A stretch of 7,707 bases of DNA from Anaerolineae bacterium. Its GTDB lineage: Bacteria > Chloroflexota > Anaerolineae > 4572-78 > J111. A model generated the notes under the pieces. The model was not told the DNA's origin, made no database searches, and was given only the letters and a program-made list of their open reading frames with translations. Position numbers and translations under genes: made by a program. The DNA is taken from positions 1 through 7,707 of the forward strand of contig JAGRBY010000348.1 of assembly GCA_020433835.1 (NCBI GenBank), read 5' to 3'. Shown here in pieces: positions 1 through 5,674 of the stretch; position 1 is the first letter of the stretch; each line of letters opens with the position of its first letter.

Positions 1-142
1 TCCTCTGCAAGAATGGTCGAAATACGGAAAAAAAAGACCGTTCCTCTGCAAGAATGGTCGAAATACGAAAAAAAACGACTGTTCTTCTGCAAGAATGGTC
101 GAAATACGGAAAAAAACGACCATTCTTCTGCAAGAATGGTCG
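1..142. repeat. Tandem 41-bp repeat array (3 full copies plus a partial fourth)
   Basis: Units start at 1, 42, 83 and 124, an exact 41-bp period. Each begins TCCTCTGC or TCTTCTGC, continues AAGAATGGTCGAAATACG, then an A-run of 7-8, then GACC/CGACT/CGACC. The fourth copy matches only to about 142 and then diverges (TTTTTCGGG). Copies differ by a few substitutions and there are no unique spacers, so this is not a CRISPR. The period is not a multiple of three and no protein gene fits. Across each unit boundary the sequence is self-complementary around CTGC, so every junction can form a hairpin. On the minus strand each hairpin is followed by a run of 7-8 T. The array starts at the window edge, so more copies may lie to the left. 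Confidence 0.9.
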
Positions 143-147
143 TTTTT
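110..147 (-). terminator. Intrinsic terminator behind the CinA-like gene, last unit of the tandem array
   Basis: Positions 112-127 and 132-147 (AAGAATGGTCGTTTTT) are perfectly complementary over 16 bp with a CTGC loop at 128-131. The core is about 11 bp of mixed stem flanked by A/T tracts. For minus-strand transcription arriving from the gene that ends at 244, the hairpin is followed by a 7-nt U-run (complement of A110-116), the classical Rho-independent layout. It lies about 97 nt past the stop codon. The next two hairpins in the array (about 35-60 and 76-101) carry mismatches but also have 8-nt U-runs, so they could act as back-up terminators. In the plus direction only this copy has a following T-run. 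Confidence 0.7.
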
Positions 148-243
148 CGGGCGACAGCAACCGTTTTGGTAAGGGAATGAACCGTAACGCTCGGAAATTG
201 CTGGGGCCGGTCGAAAGGTTCGTGTTTGGCGCGGCCTGGCCCT

Positions 244-1065
244 TTACTCCCGCTCTTTTACTTCAAGCATACCAATATTATGCGTATCCAGGGCTTCTTT
301 AAGGCCGCTTAGGGCTTTAGCCAGCGTTTGCGCCACGGCAGCCGGCGACGGCCCGGCGGTGGAAAGGGTAATTCGAAATTTTACATCGGGGCCAAAGCCT
401 CTGGCCCGTGATTTAAGGTATACAGCGGGATATTGGTCGGCCACGTCTTTTAAGATGGGGGCTAAGACCGACTCGTCTTGGCAATCGACAATAACCAGTT
501 TTTCCAGGTAGGCGCTTGGCCCAAACAGCGCAGCCAGCGTGGGTTGCAGCGTTTCGGTGAAAATTGCCTTCAATTCGCCGGGAACGCCCGGTAAACTGAC
601 CACGGTTGTATCATCAAGCGCTAATAACATCCCCGGTGCGGCTCCAATCGGGTTTTTCAGGGGTACGGCTCCTTGCGGCAGCCGCGCCATCTTCTCGCGG
701 GGCGGCGTCATGGCCGCATCGTGTACCGATCCCTCTTGGGCCAGCGCTTCATAGGTGTTTTTGACCATAGTCAGCGCTTCGGCGTTAATCAACAACGGAT
801 GGCCGGTGGCGGCGGCGATGGCGGCTAACGTTAGGTCGTCGGCGGTGGGGCCAAGGCCGCCGGTGGTCAAAATAAGGCGGCTGTGGCGCTGTTGAGCGCC
901 GTGCAGCTCGCGTACAATCGCCGCTTGGTCATCGCGCACAATAACTGCCCGTTCAACACGACCACCCAGCCCGGCTACCTGTTTGCAGAGCCAATGGCTG
1001 TTGGTATCGAGCACATCACCTTGTAAAATCTCGTTGCCGATGGCGATAATTTCTACGGATAGCAT
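244..1065 (-). CDS. cinA: CinA-type MoCF-domain protein, short form without the C-terminal deamidase domain
   Basis: The 273-aa protein matches the N-terminal half of CinA (COG1058, competence/damage-inducible protein A). The MoCF/MoaB-like fold runs over residues 1-170: IAIGNEILQGDVLDTNS at 7-23, the signature TTGGLGPTADD at 67-77, NPIGAAPGM at 138-146 and LPGVPGE at 158-164. Residues about 180-265 would be the small KH-like domain. Full CinA proteins are about 410 aa and end in a nicotinamide-nucleotide amidase (PncC) domain; that domain is absent here and no remnant is seen in 143-243. In two-domain CinA the MoCF part has been linked to ADP-ribose pyrophosphatase activity in the NAD-salvage/repair context, so a soluble nucleotide hydrolase is plausible but unproven. 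The start is ATG 1065 with GAGG (complement of 1073-1076) 7 nt upstream. It lies downstream of, and in the same direction as, the eIF2B-like gene, separated by a 173-bp gap holding a hairpin repeat. Confidence 0.9.
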   Translation of the reverse strand: MLSVEIIAIGNEILQGDVLDTNSHWLCKQVAGLGGRVERAVIVRDDQAAIVRELHGAQQRHSRLILTTGGLGPTADDLTLAAIAAATGHPLLINAEALTMVKNTYEALAQEGSVHDAAMTPPREKMARLPQGAVPLKNPIGAAPGMLLALDDTTVVSLPGVPGELKAIFTETLQPTLAALFGPSAYLEKLVIVDCQDESVLAPILKDVADQYPAVYLKSRARGFGPDVKFRITLSTAGPSPAAVAQTLAKALSGLKEALDTHNIGMLEVKERE

Positions 1066-1106
1066 AGTTGTTCCTCAATGTGTAAATTTACGGTATATGC
1101 GAGAGT

Positions 1107-1198
1107 TTTTACCACAGAGTTTACAGAGAAGGCACAGAGTTCACAGAGAATTCTTACTTTGTGCGCTCTGTGCCTTCTCCGCGCCCTCTGTGGTAAAA
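1107..1198. repeat. CACAGAG-type inverted repeat (REP/MITE-like hairpin)
   Basis: The outer ends TTTTACCACAGAG (1107-1119) and CTCTGTGGTAAAA (1186-1198) are a perfect 13-bp inverted repeat. Inside them GAAGGCACAGAG pairs with CTCTGTGCCTTC, and the arms stay largely complementary towards the tip near 1150. The left arm is a four-fold 10-bp periodic run: ACCACAGAGT, TTACAGAGAA, GGCACAGAGT, TCACAGAGAA, with a stronger 20-bp period. CACAGAG hairpins of this kind recur in intergenic regions of many bacterial genomes, and their translations (HRVHREFLL, CALCAF) are common spurious ORF products. It sits between the co-directional eIF2B-like and CinA-like genes. Its flanking A/T tracts are on the wrong side for a standard terminator in either direction. 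No transposase is present, so any mobility would have to be in trans. Confidence 0.75.
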
Positions 1199-1238
1199 TC
1201 TTTCGGTTGTGGTTAATGCCTTAATATCTTTTGCCCAA

Positions 1239-2162
1239 TCAGGCTCGTAATAGCGGGTAAATGTCTATATTGTCGAAGGCGTGTTGCAGATGTGGCGGCC
1301 TAAGGATAGTGTCGGCGGTGATGATGCCGGTGATGGAGTCAATGGGGGTGTGATCGAAGTACAGATTGAGAATGGTGACGTTAGCCATTGTCTCGGCCAC
1401 GATTTCTGCCGGATTTTTGGGCGGTTCGGGGGGTAAGGCGTATGCTTCCGGCAAAAACTTCTCGATGCCGCCCAACGCGTAAAAATCGACCCCCAACGCC
1501 TGCGCAGCGAGGGCCAGCCCCAACGTGCCGCTTTTATTGACCAATCCGGTAGGTGAAACGCTGTCGGCCCCGACAAAAATGCGCTGCACCTGGGTTAATT
1601 GGGCAAAGGCCGCCGCATCGGCTACCAATTTTACCTTGATGCCCGCCTGCCCCAATGATTTTGCCAACGCAACCCCTTCATTCATGGGGCGCGACTCGGT
1701 GGCGATGATTTCGAACTGTTTGCCGTCGCGATAGGCCGTGTAAAAGGCCTGGGCCACTGTGGCGCTGGCTGAATGAGTCATTATCGTCATGCCATCCTCA
1801 ATTAAGGCCGCGGCCCGGCTGCCAATCTTGGCGCTCGACTGTTCGATGCCGTCAATAAACGTATGGCAGCTCTGCCGGACGGTTTGCCTGATTGACTCGC
1901 CTTTTGGCCGCGCTTCAAGCGCCCAGAGCAGGTGATTGGCTAAATTAAAGAGCGGAGCCATCGTCGGTTGGGCCTCGATTAATGCTTTGGCCGTTGCGCC
2001 GAGGCTGTCGCGCAGCATATTGTCATCAGCCGGCGCATTGTCGGCCTCGACCACGGCTATCAGGAGTTGCGCCGCCCGGCGGGTCAGGGCAACGGCTCCG
2101 CTGAGGTTATCGGCGCGAAGGGTTTCGATTTTTTGGCGGATCGCCGGGGCAATCATCGACAT
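1239..2162 (-). CDS. eIF2B-alpha / ribose-1,5-bisphosphate isomerase family protein (IF-2B superfamily)
   Basis: The 307-aa length and motifs fit the IF-2B superfamily (COG1184-like; archaeal R15P isomerase, MtnA, eukaryotic eIF2B alpha/beta/delta). A helical N-terminal domain spans about residues 1-110. The Rossmann-like C-terminal domain carries SAKIGSRAAALIEDGMTIMTHS (110-131), TESRPMNEG (155-163), FVGADSVSPTG (196-206), NKSGT (209-213) and NLYFDHTPIDSITGIITADTI near the C-terminus. The phosphate/sugar-binding residues and Asp200 (GAD) are kept. The Cys of the THC motif used by the isomerases is Ser131 (THSAS). A metabolic isomerase role is therefore doubtful and a ligand-binding or regulatory role, or a different sugar-phosphate reaction, is possible. 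Start: AAGG lies only 3 nt before ATG 2162 but 9 nt before the in-frame ATG at 2156, so Met3 may be the true start. It is divergent from the propeller-glycosidase gene. Confidence 0.85.
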   Translation of the reverse strand: MSMIAPAIRQKIETLRADNLSGAVALTRRAAQLLIAVVEADNAPADDNMLRDSLGATAKALIEAQPTMAPLFNLANHLLWALEARPKGESIRQTVRQSCHTFIDGIEQSSAKIGSRAAALIEDGMTIMTHSASATVAQAFYTAYRDGKQFEIIATESRPMNEGVALAKSLGQAGIKVKLVADAAAFAQLTQVQRIFVGADSVSPTGLVNKSGTLGLALAAQALGVDFYALGGIEKFLPEAYALPPEPPKNPAEIVAETMANVTILNLYFDHTPIDSITGIITADTILRPPHLQHAFDNIDIYPLLRA

Positions 2163-2189
2163 GTACCTTTTGTTATGCTGCTATAAACG

Positions 2190-2206
2190 TGAGGATGTTT
2201 TCCTCA
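2190..2206. promoter_or_regulatory. Small inverted repeat upstream of the eIF2B-like gene
   Basis: TGAGGA (2190-2195) and TCCTCA (2201-2206) form a perfect 6-bp inverted repeat with a TGTTT spacer, 28 nt upstream of the minus-strand start at 2162. It is in the likely 5' leader and could be an operator half-site pair or a small leader hairpin. No regulator can be named, and a chance 6-bp repeat is possible. Confidence 0.3.
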
Positions 2207-2298
2207 TCGATCAGGTAAATTGAGATAGACTTTACAGCCAAATTTTTAGAATCTTGTTTCGGGTCTTTAGCGCGTTTAAAGGATAACGCTGTTGTAGT

Positions 2299-2343
2299 GC
2301 CTATGGCGGCCTATATAGTCGGACTACGTACTGTGCCATACGC
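2299..2343. promoter_or_regulatory. Concentric dyad in the divergent intergenic region
   Basis: Three sets of complementary bases share one centre at 2321: GC/GC (2299-2300 with 2342-2343), TATGGC/GCCATA (2302-2307 with 2335-2340), and TAGTC/GACTA (2316-2320 with 2322-2326). An unpaired section of about 7 nt per side separates the inner and outer stems. The shared centre makes this less likely to be chance than separate short repeats. It lies between two divergent genes, about 137 bp from one start and 200 bp from the other, a suitable place for an operator serving both. It could also be a small structured RNA or cruciform. No T-run follows on either strand. Confidence 0.35.
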
Positions 2344-2503
2344 CAACGCTTGCCGAACCCTAATTTTCCGAAAAATCTTGACTTTTTTAGATTAAGTTTG
2401 ATTGTAGCCTGTTCGAAATGATAAACAAATAGGGGATTTTGTTTTCTCAAAGCGATAAAGCCTGCTCTGTCAAAGAAACGGTAAAATTCCTTTTCTTTGT
2501 CGA

Positions 2504-2532
2504 TTGCGACTCTGTGGGAGTGGTGCTATACT
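2504..2532 (+). promoter_or_regulatory. Sigma70-type promoter for the propeller-glycosidase/proB transcript
   Basis: The -35 TTGCGA (2504-2509, 4 of 6 to consensus) and -10 TATACT (2527-2532, 5 of 6) are separated by exactly 17 bp. The expected start of transcription is about 2538-2540, only 3-5 nt before ATG 2543. The mRNA would thus be nearly leaderless, which agrees with the lack of a Shine-Dalgarno sequence near that ATG. It also argues against TTG 2504 as a translation start, since that codon is inside the -35 box. Confidence 0.6.
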
Positions 2533-2542
2533 CAATAGCCTT

Positions 2543-4492
2543 ATGAAGAAGAAATATCTTGTGGCAGCTTTGGCCGGGGGATTGATGATCGTTGTGATTA
2601 TGGCTCTCGGCTTCTTATATGTTCGTCAAAACCGAACAACACCGCCGCCGATCTATGCGTTTGCCTCCGATCGAGCCGGTGCGGGCGATATCTTTGCTTT
2701 GAACGCGGCTGGCAATCTTATTAACCTCACCAATGACCCTGCGGCTGATTGGGACCCGACCTGGTCGGCGGATGGCTCGATGTTGGCGTTTACCAGCCAT
2801 CGCAGCGGCAACAGCGACATTTGGCTGTTGAATGTGGTTGAATCGAGTGAAGAAAGGCTGCCGGTCAACTTAACCAACGATCCGGCCTGGGATTACAGCC
2901 CTTCGTGGTCACCCAGCGGGCAAAGTGTGGTTTTTGTGTCTGAGCGCGACGGCGATCCGGAGATTTTTGTGCAAAATCTGGAAAGCGATACGGCACTGCA
3001 GCTTACGTTTAACAGCGAGATGGATCATCGCCCGGCATGGTCGCCGGACGGCAAAACCATTGCTTTTGCAGCGGTACGAGACGGCGTCGAGAGAATTCAC
3101 CTCATTCGGCCCGACGGCACCGATGAGCAGATCGCTACATCGCCTTCACTGCGCGGCACCTCGCCCAGCTGGTCGCCCGACAGCCAACGGTTGGCTTTTA
3201 TCGGCTGGAATGAAGAAGATCAGGCCGGTATCTACGTGATCGGGCCGGATGCCGAGCATATCGAGCGGCTTTACCAGGCCCAAAGCTGGATCGGCTCGCT
3301 CAATTGGTCGCCCGACGGAGGCTGGATTACGTTTACCGGCTGGGAAAGTGGTAATCACGAAATTTACGCATTGCCACTGGCTGGTGACAATTCACACCCG
3401 CTGCGTCTGACATCTGATGATGCCTGGGATGATTTTTTTGTGGTTAATCCGGCCTCGGCCTTTTTTGAGCCGCCCACCGAGGATAACGTGGCGCAGGCGG
3501 CCCCGGCTCGACAACTGCCGCCCAATGAAACGTTTTTTATGGGCGCTAACCTGGCCGATTTGGGAAAAACTTACATGCTCAATGATATGGGGCTGGGTTG
3601 GGGCAAAGGCTACGTGAATTGGGGCACGGTTGAACCAAAACCGGGCGAATTTCACTGGGTTGACCCCGATAATATCGCCCAGGCCATGGGTGATCAGCAG
3701 GTGAAGATTTTAATGCGGGTTCACGGCACACCGGCCTGGGCTAGACCTCAAAATAGCAGTTATACGCACCCGCCGGATGATATGGCCGCTTTTGGCGCGT
3801 TTATGACGGCGCTGGCCGACCGATATAAGGGCCGGGTGGCCGCTTACGAGATTTGGAATGAGCCTAATCTCAATTATGAGTGGGGTAACCTCGATCCGGA
3901 CCCGGTTGTTTATACCGAAATGGTTAAAACGGCGTATAAGGCGGTTAAGGCGGCTGATCCGGAGGCTTTGGTCATTACCGGCGGTCTGGCCACCACCGGC
4001 GACGGTTCGGCGACAGCTTATGGCGATTTAGCCTTTTTGCAGGGTATGTATGATGCCGGTCTTCAAAAACATTGCGATGGCATCGGCAGTCACCCCTATA
4101 CCTTTGGTCGTGCGCCTGATGAGGTTGATCCGTGGGGCTTATCGCTTTCGCGCGTGCAAGAACAGTATGATGTCATGAAAACGAACGGCGATGGCAACCA
4201 GAAGATTTGGATTACCGAATTAGGCTGGGTTATTGAAAGTAATTGGGATTTAGGCGAGCACGAATCGATAGCCGTCAGCCAAACGCAGCAAGCCGAATAT
4301 TTAACTGAGGCGTTTGCGATGTTGGAAAATGATATGCCTTTTGTGCAAGCCGTATTTTTGTTTAACCTCGATTTTAGTACGGTGGCCTGGTATCCTGCCC
4401 AGGAGCCGATGCGTTGGTACGCTATTCTCAACCCGGACCGCACGCCTCGTCCGGCCTACACCCAATTGAGACAGTATTTGCGCAATCCGTGA
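2543..4492 (+). CDS. Membrane-anchored TolB-like beta-propeller fused to a clan GH-A glycoside hydrolase
   Basis: The protein is 649 aa. Residues 2-4 are KKK, followed by one hydrophobic segment (5-27), so it is a signal anchor or uncleaved signal peptide and the rest faces outside. Residues about 36-302 form a TolB/PD40 propeller: WSxDG-type motifs have Trp at 74, 122, 166, 210 and 255, a spacing of 44-48, with a sixth blade probably closed by N- and C-terminal parts (YAFASDR at 38-44). After an Ala/Pro-rich linker, residues about 328-649 form a (beta/alpha)8 glycosidase of clan GH-A, GH39/GH5-like. The acid/base is Glu440 in YEIWNEPN, the nucleophile Glu559 in IWITELGW, and HGTPAWA and GSHPYTFG fit active-site loops. 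Substrate is unknown; a plant- or microbial-polysaccharide role is inferred. ATG 2543 is chosen because it begins the anchor and follows the promoter directly. A longer in-frame TTG at 2504 lies in the -35 box. Stop is 8 nt before proB. Confidence 0.85.
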   Translation: MKKKYLVAALAGGLMIVVIMALGFLYVRQNRTTPPPIYAFASDRAGAGDIFALNAAGNLINLTNDPAADWDPTWSADGSMLAFTSHRSGNSDIWLLNVVESSEERLPVNLTNDPAWDYSPSWSPSGQSVVFVSERDGDPEIFVQNLESDTALQLTFNSEMDHRPAWSPDGKTIAFAAVRDGVERIHLIRPDGTDEQIATSPSLRGTSPSWSPDSQRLAFIGWNEEDQAGIYVIGPDAEHIERLYQAQSWIGSLNWSPDGGWITFTGWESGNHEIYALPLAGDNSHPLRLTSDDAWDDFFVVNPASAFFEPPTEDNVAQAAPARQLPPNETFFMGANLADLGKTYMLNDMGLGWGKGYVNWGTVEPKPGEFHWVDPDNIAQAMGDQQVKILMRVHGTPAWARPQNSSYTHPPDDMAAFGAFMTALADRYKGRVAAYEIWNEPNLNYEWGNLDPDPVVYTEMVKTAYKAVKAADPEALVITGGLATTGDGSATAYGDLAFLQGMYDAGLQKHCDGIGSHPYTFGRAPDEVDPWGLSLSRVQEQYDVMKTNGDGNQKIWITELGWVIESNWDLGEHESIAVSQTQQAEYLTEAFAMLENDMPFVQAVFLFNLDFSTVAWYPAQEPMRWYAILNPDRTPRPAYTQLRQYLRNP

Positions 4493-4500
4493 GTTTCCCG

Positions 4501-5598
4501 ATGAGAGTCATTATAAAAGTTGGCACCAACGTGCTTCGGGCGGGCACCGAACGTATTTATCGCCCCCGTTTAATTGATCTGGCCCGACAAATATCGGTTT
4601 TGAGCCAGCAAGGCCATCAACCGCTGTTGGTATCGTCCGGGGCTATCTTTGCCGGTCGTGAAGTGGTGAAAGTGAGCAAACTTTCGCAAAATAAGGATGT
4701 GCCGCACAAGCAAATGTTGGCGGCGGTGGGGCAAGGCCATTTGTTGTCGCTGTATCAAAAGATTTTTGAAATGTACAATCTGGTGGTGGCCCAGGCGCTT
4801 CTAACCCGGGCCGATTTGGCTAACCGGACGCGTTATCTCAATGCGCGGAACACATTTCAGCTTTTGCTGCAAAATCGTCTGATTCCTATCGTTAATGAAA
4901 ATGATGTGGTGGCGGTCGATGAAATTAAGGTCGGTGATAACGATAATTTGTCGGCGTTGGTCGCCAATTTGGTCGAGGCGGACTTACTGATCATTTTAAC
5001 CGATCAACAGGGCCTTTTTACCGCCGATCCGCGCAAAGATAAGTCGGCCCAGCTAATTCCGGAAGTGCCGGTCATCAACGAAGCCATTTGGGCTATGGCC
5101 GGCGGCAGTTTGGGCGATATCGGCACCGGTGGGATGCGTACGAAGATAGAAGCAGCAGAGTTTGCCACGCGCTCCGGCACAGACGTGGTCATCGCGCCGG
5201 GCAACGAGCCGGACGTTATTTTACGCATTGTCGGCGGCGAAGCGATTGGAACACGCTTTCCTACCCAGGTTAGCCGGGTAGAAAGTCGCAAACGGTGGAT
5301 TTTAACGGAGCCGGCCCACGGCACATTAATGGTTGATGACGGCGCAGCCAATGCGTTGGTCAATTTGGGCAAAAGTTTGTTGGTTGTCGGCGTTACTGAG
5401 GTGCGCGGTGACTTTCAGCGCGGCGAGCCGGTGCATGTGGTCAATGCTCAGCAGCAAGAAATCGGTCGCGGGTTGGCTCACTACAAAGCCGAGAATTTAC
5501 GGGCCATTTGTGGTCGCCGGTCGGATCAAATCGGCAAAATTTTGGGCTTTGATTATGGGCCAACGGCTATTCATCGCGATAATTTGATTTTAGTGTAG
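4501..5598 (+). CDS. proB: Glutamate 5-kinase
   Basis: The enzyme phosphorylates L-glutamate with ATP to gamma-glutamyl phosphate, the first and feedback-controlled step of proline synthesis in the cytoplasm. The 365-aa length equals the usual two-domain ProB (about 367). The amino-acid-kinase domain (1-255) has KVGTNVL at 6-12, VSSGAI at 44-49, VNENDVV starting at 131, VGDNDNLSA from 144, LTDQQGLFTADPR and GTGGMRTK at 208-215. The PUA domain begins about RKRW (263-266) and runs to the end. ATG 4501 is the start: upstream in-frame codons overlap the previous gene, while MRVIIKVGT aligns with the family N-terminus. The Shine-Dalgarno match is weak (GTGAG overlapping the upstream stop), and the 8-nt gap suggests translational coupling to the glycosidase gene. 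No proA or proC is adjacent in the window. It ends at a strong terminator. Confidence 0.97.
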   Translation: MRVIIKVGTNVLRAGTERIYRPRLIDLARQISVLSQQGHQPLLVSSGAIFAGREVVKVSKLSQNKDVPHKQMLAAVGQGHLLSLYQKIFEMYNLVVAQALLTRADLANRTRYLNARNTFQLLLQNRLIPIVNENDVVAVDEIKVGDNDNLSALVANLVEADLLIILTDQQGLFTADPRKDKSAQLIPEVPVINEAIWAMAGGSLGDIGTGGMRTKIEAAEFATRSGTDVVIAPGNEPDVILRIVGGEAIGTRFPTQVSRVESRKRWILTEPAHGTLMVDDGAANALVNLGKSLLVVGVTEVRGDFQRGEPVHVVNAQQQEIGRGLAHYKAENLRAICGRRSDQIGKILGFDYGPTAIHRDNLILV

Positions 5599-5618
5599 AA
5601 GTTACCTTCTTTTAATAC

Positions 5619-5656
5619 AAAAAAGCGGCCTGACGTTTGCAGGCCGCTTTTTTTTT
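5619..5656. terminator. Bidirectional intrinsic terminator between proB and oleA-like gene
   Basis: GCGGCCTG (5625-5632) pairs with CAGGCCGC (5640-5647) around a 7-nt loop. The stem is extended by six A at 5619-5624 against the T-run 5648-5656 (nine T). It lies 21 nt after the proB stop on the plus strand and 19 nt after the stop of the convergent gene on the minus strand, with a U-run in both directions. It can therefore end both transcripts. Confidence 0.93.
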
Positions 5657-5674
5657 GTCTTTCTACGCTGTTGT

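Larger units (their letters stand above)
2163..2503. other. Divergent intergenic region without a gene
   Basis: This stretch separates the minus-strand eIF2B-like gene from the plus-strand propeller-glycosidase gene. The only open frames are short and lack a ribosome-binding site or family resemblance. It holds the dyads at 2190-2206 and 2299-2343, and an 8-bp inverted repeat CAAAGAAA (2471-2478) / TTTCTTTG (2492-2499) just upstream of the plus-strand promoter. No clear -35/-10 pair was found for the minus-strand gene. TTGACT at 2378-2383 has no acceptable -10 at 16-18 bp. No tRNA-like or recognisable riboswitch fold was seen. Confidence 0.6.

Noticed and set aside
1..142. CRISPR array
   Set aside because: The units are contiguous with no unique spacers between them, and no cas gene is present.
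54..302. 82-codon plus-strand frame through the tandem repeat
   Set aside because: It runs through a 41-bp repeat that is out of frame with itself and into the antisense of the CinA-like gene; no ribosome-binding site or family resemblance.
1107..1198. CACAGAG hairpin as intrinsic terminator
   Set aside because: The T-tract lies 5' of the hairpin on both strands and no U-run follows it, so it does not have the required layout.
983..1216. 77-codon plus-strand frame
   Set aside because: It is antisense to the CinA-like gene start and then translates the CACAGAG repeat (HRVHREFLL...), a typical spurious product of such repeats.
2378..2406. Promoter with TTGACT at 2378
   Set aside because: The hexamers 16-18 bp downstream (ATTGTA and its shifts) do not resemble a -10; the TTGCGA/TATACT pair downstream is better.
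2504..2542. TTG at 2504 as start of the propeller-glycosidase
   Set aside because: No Shine-Dalgarno, it would put 13 extra residues before a normal KKK-plus-hydrophobic anchor, and it coincides with the -35 box.
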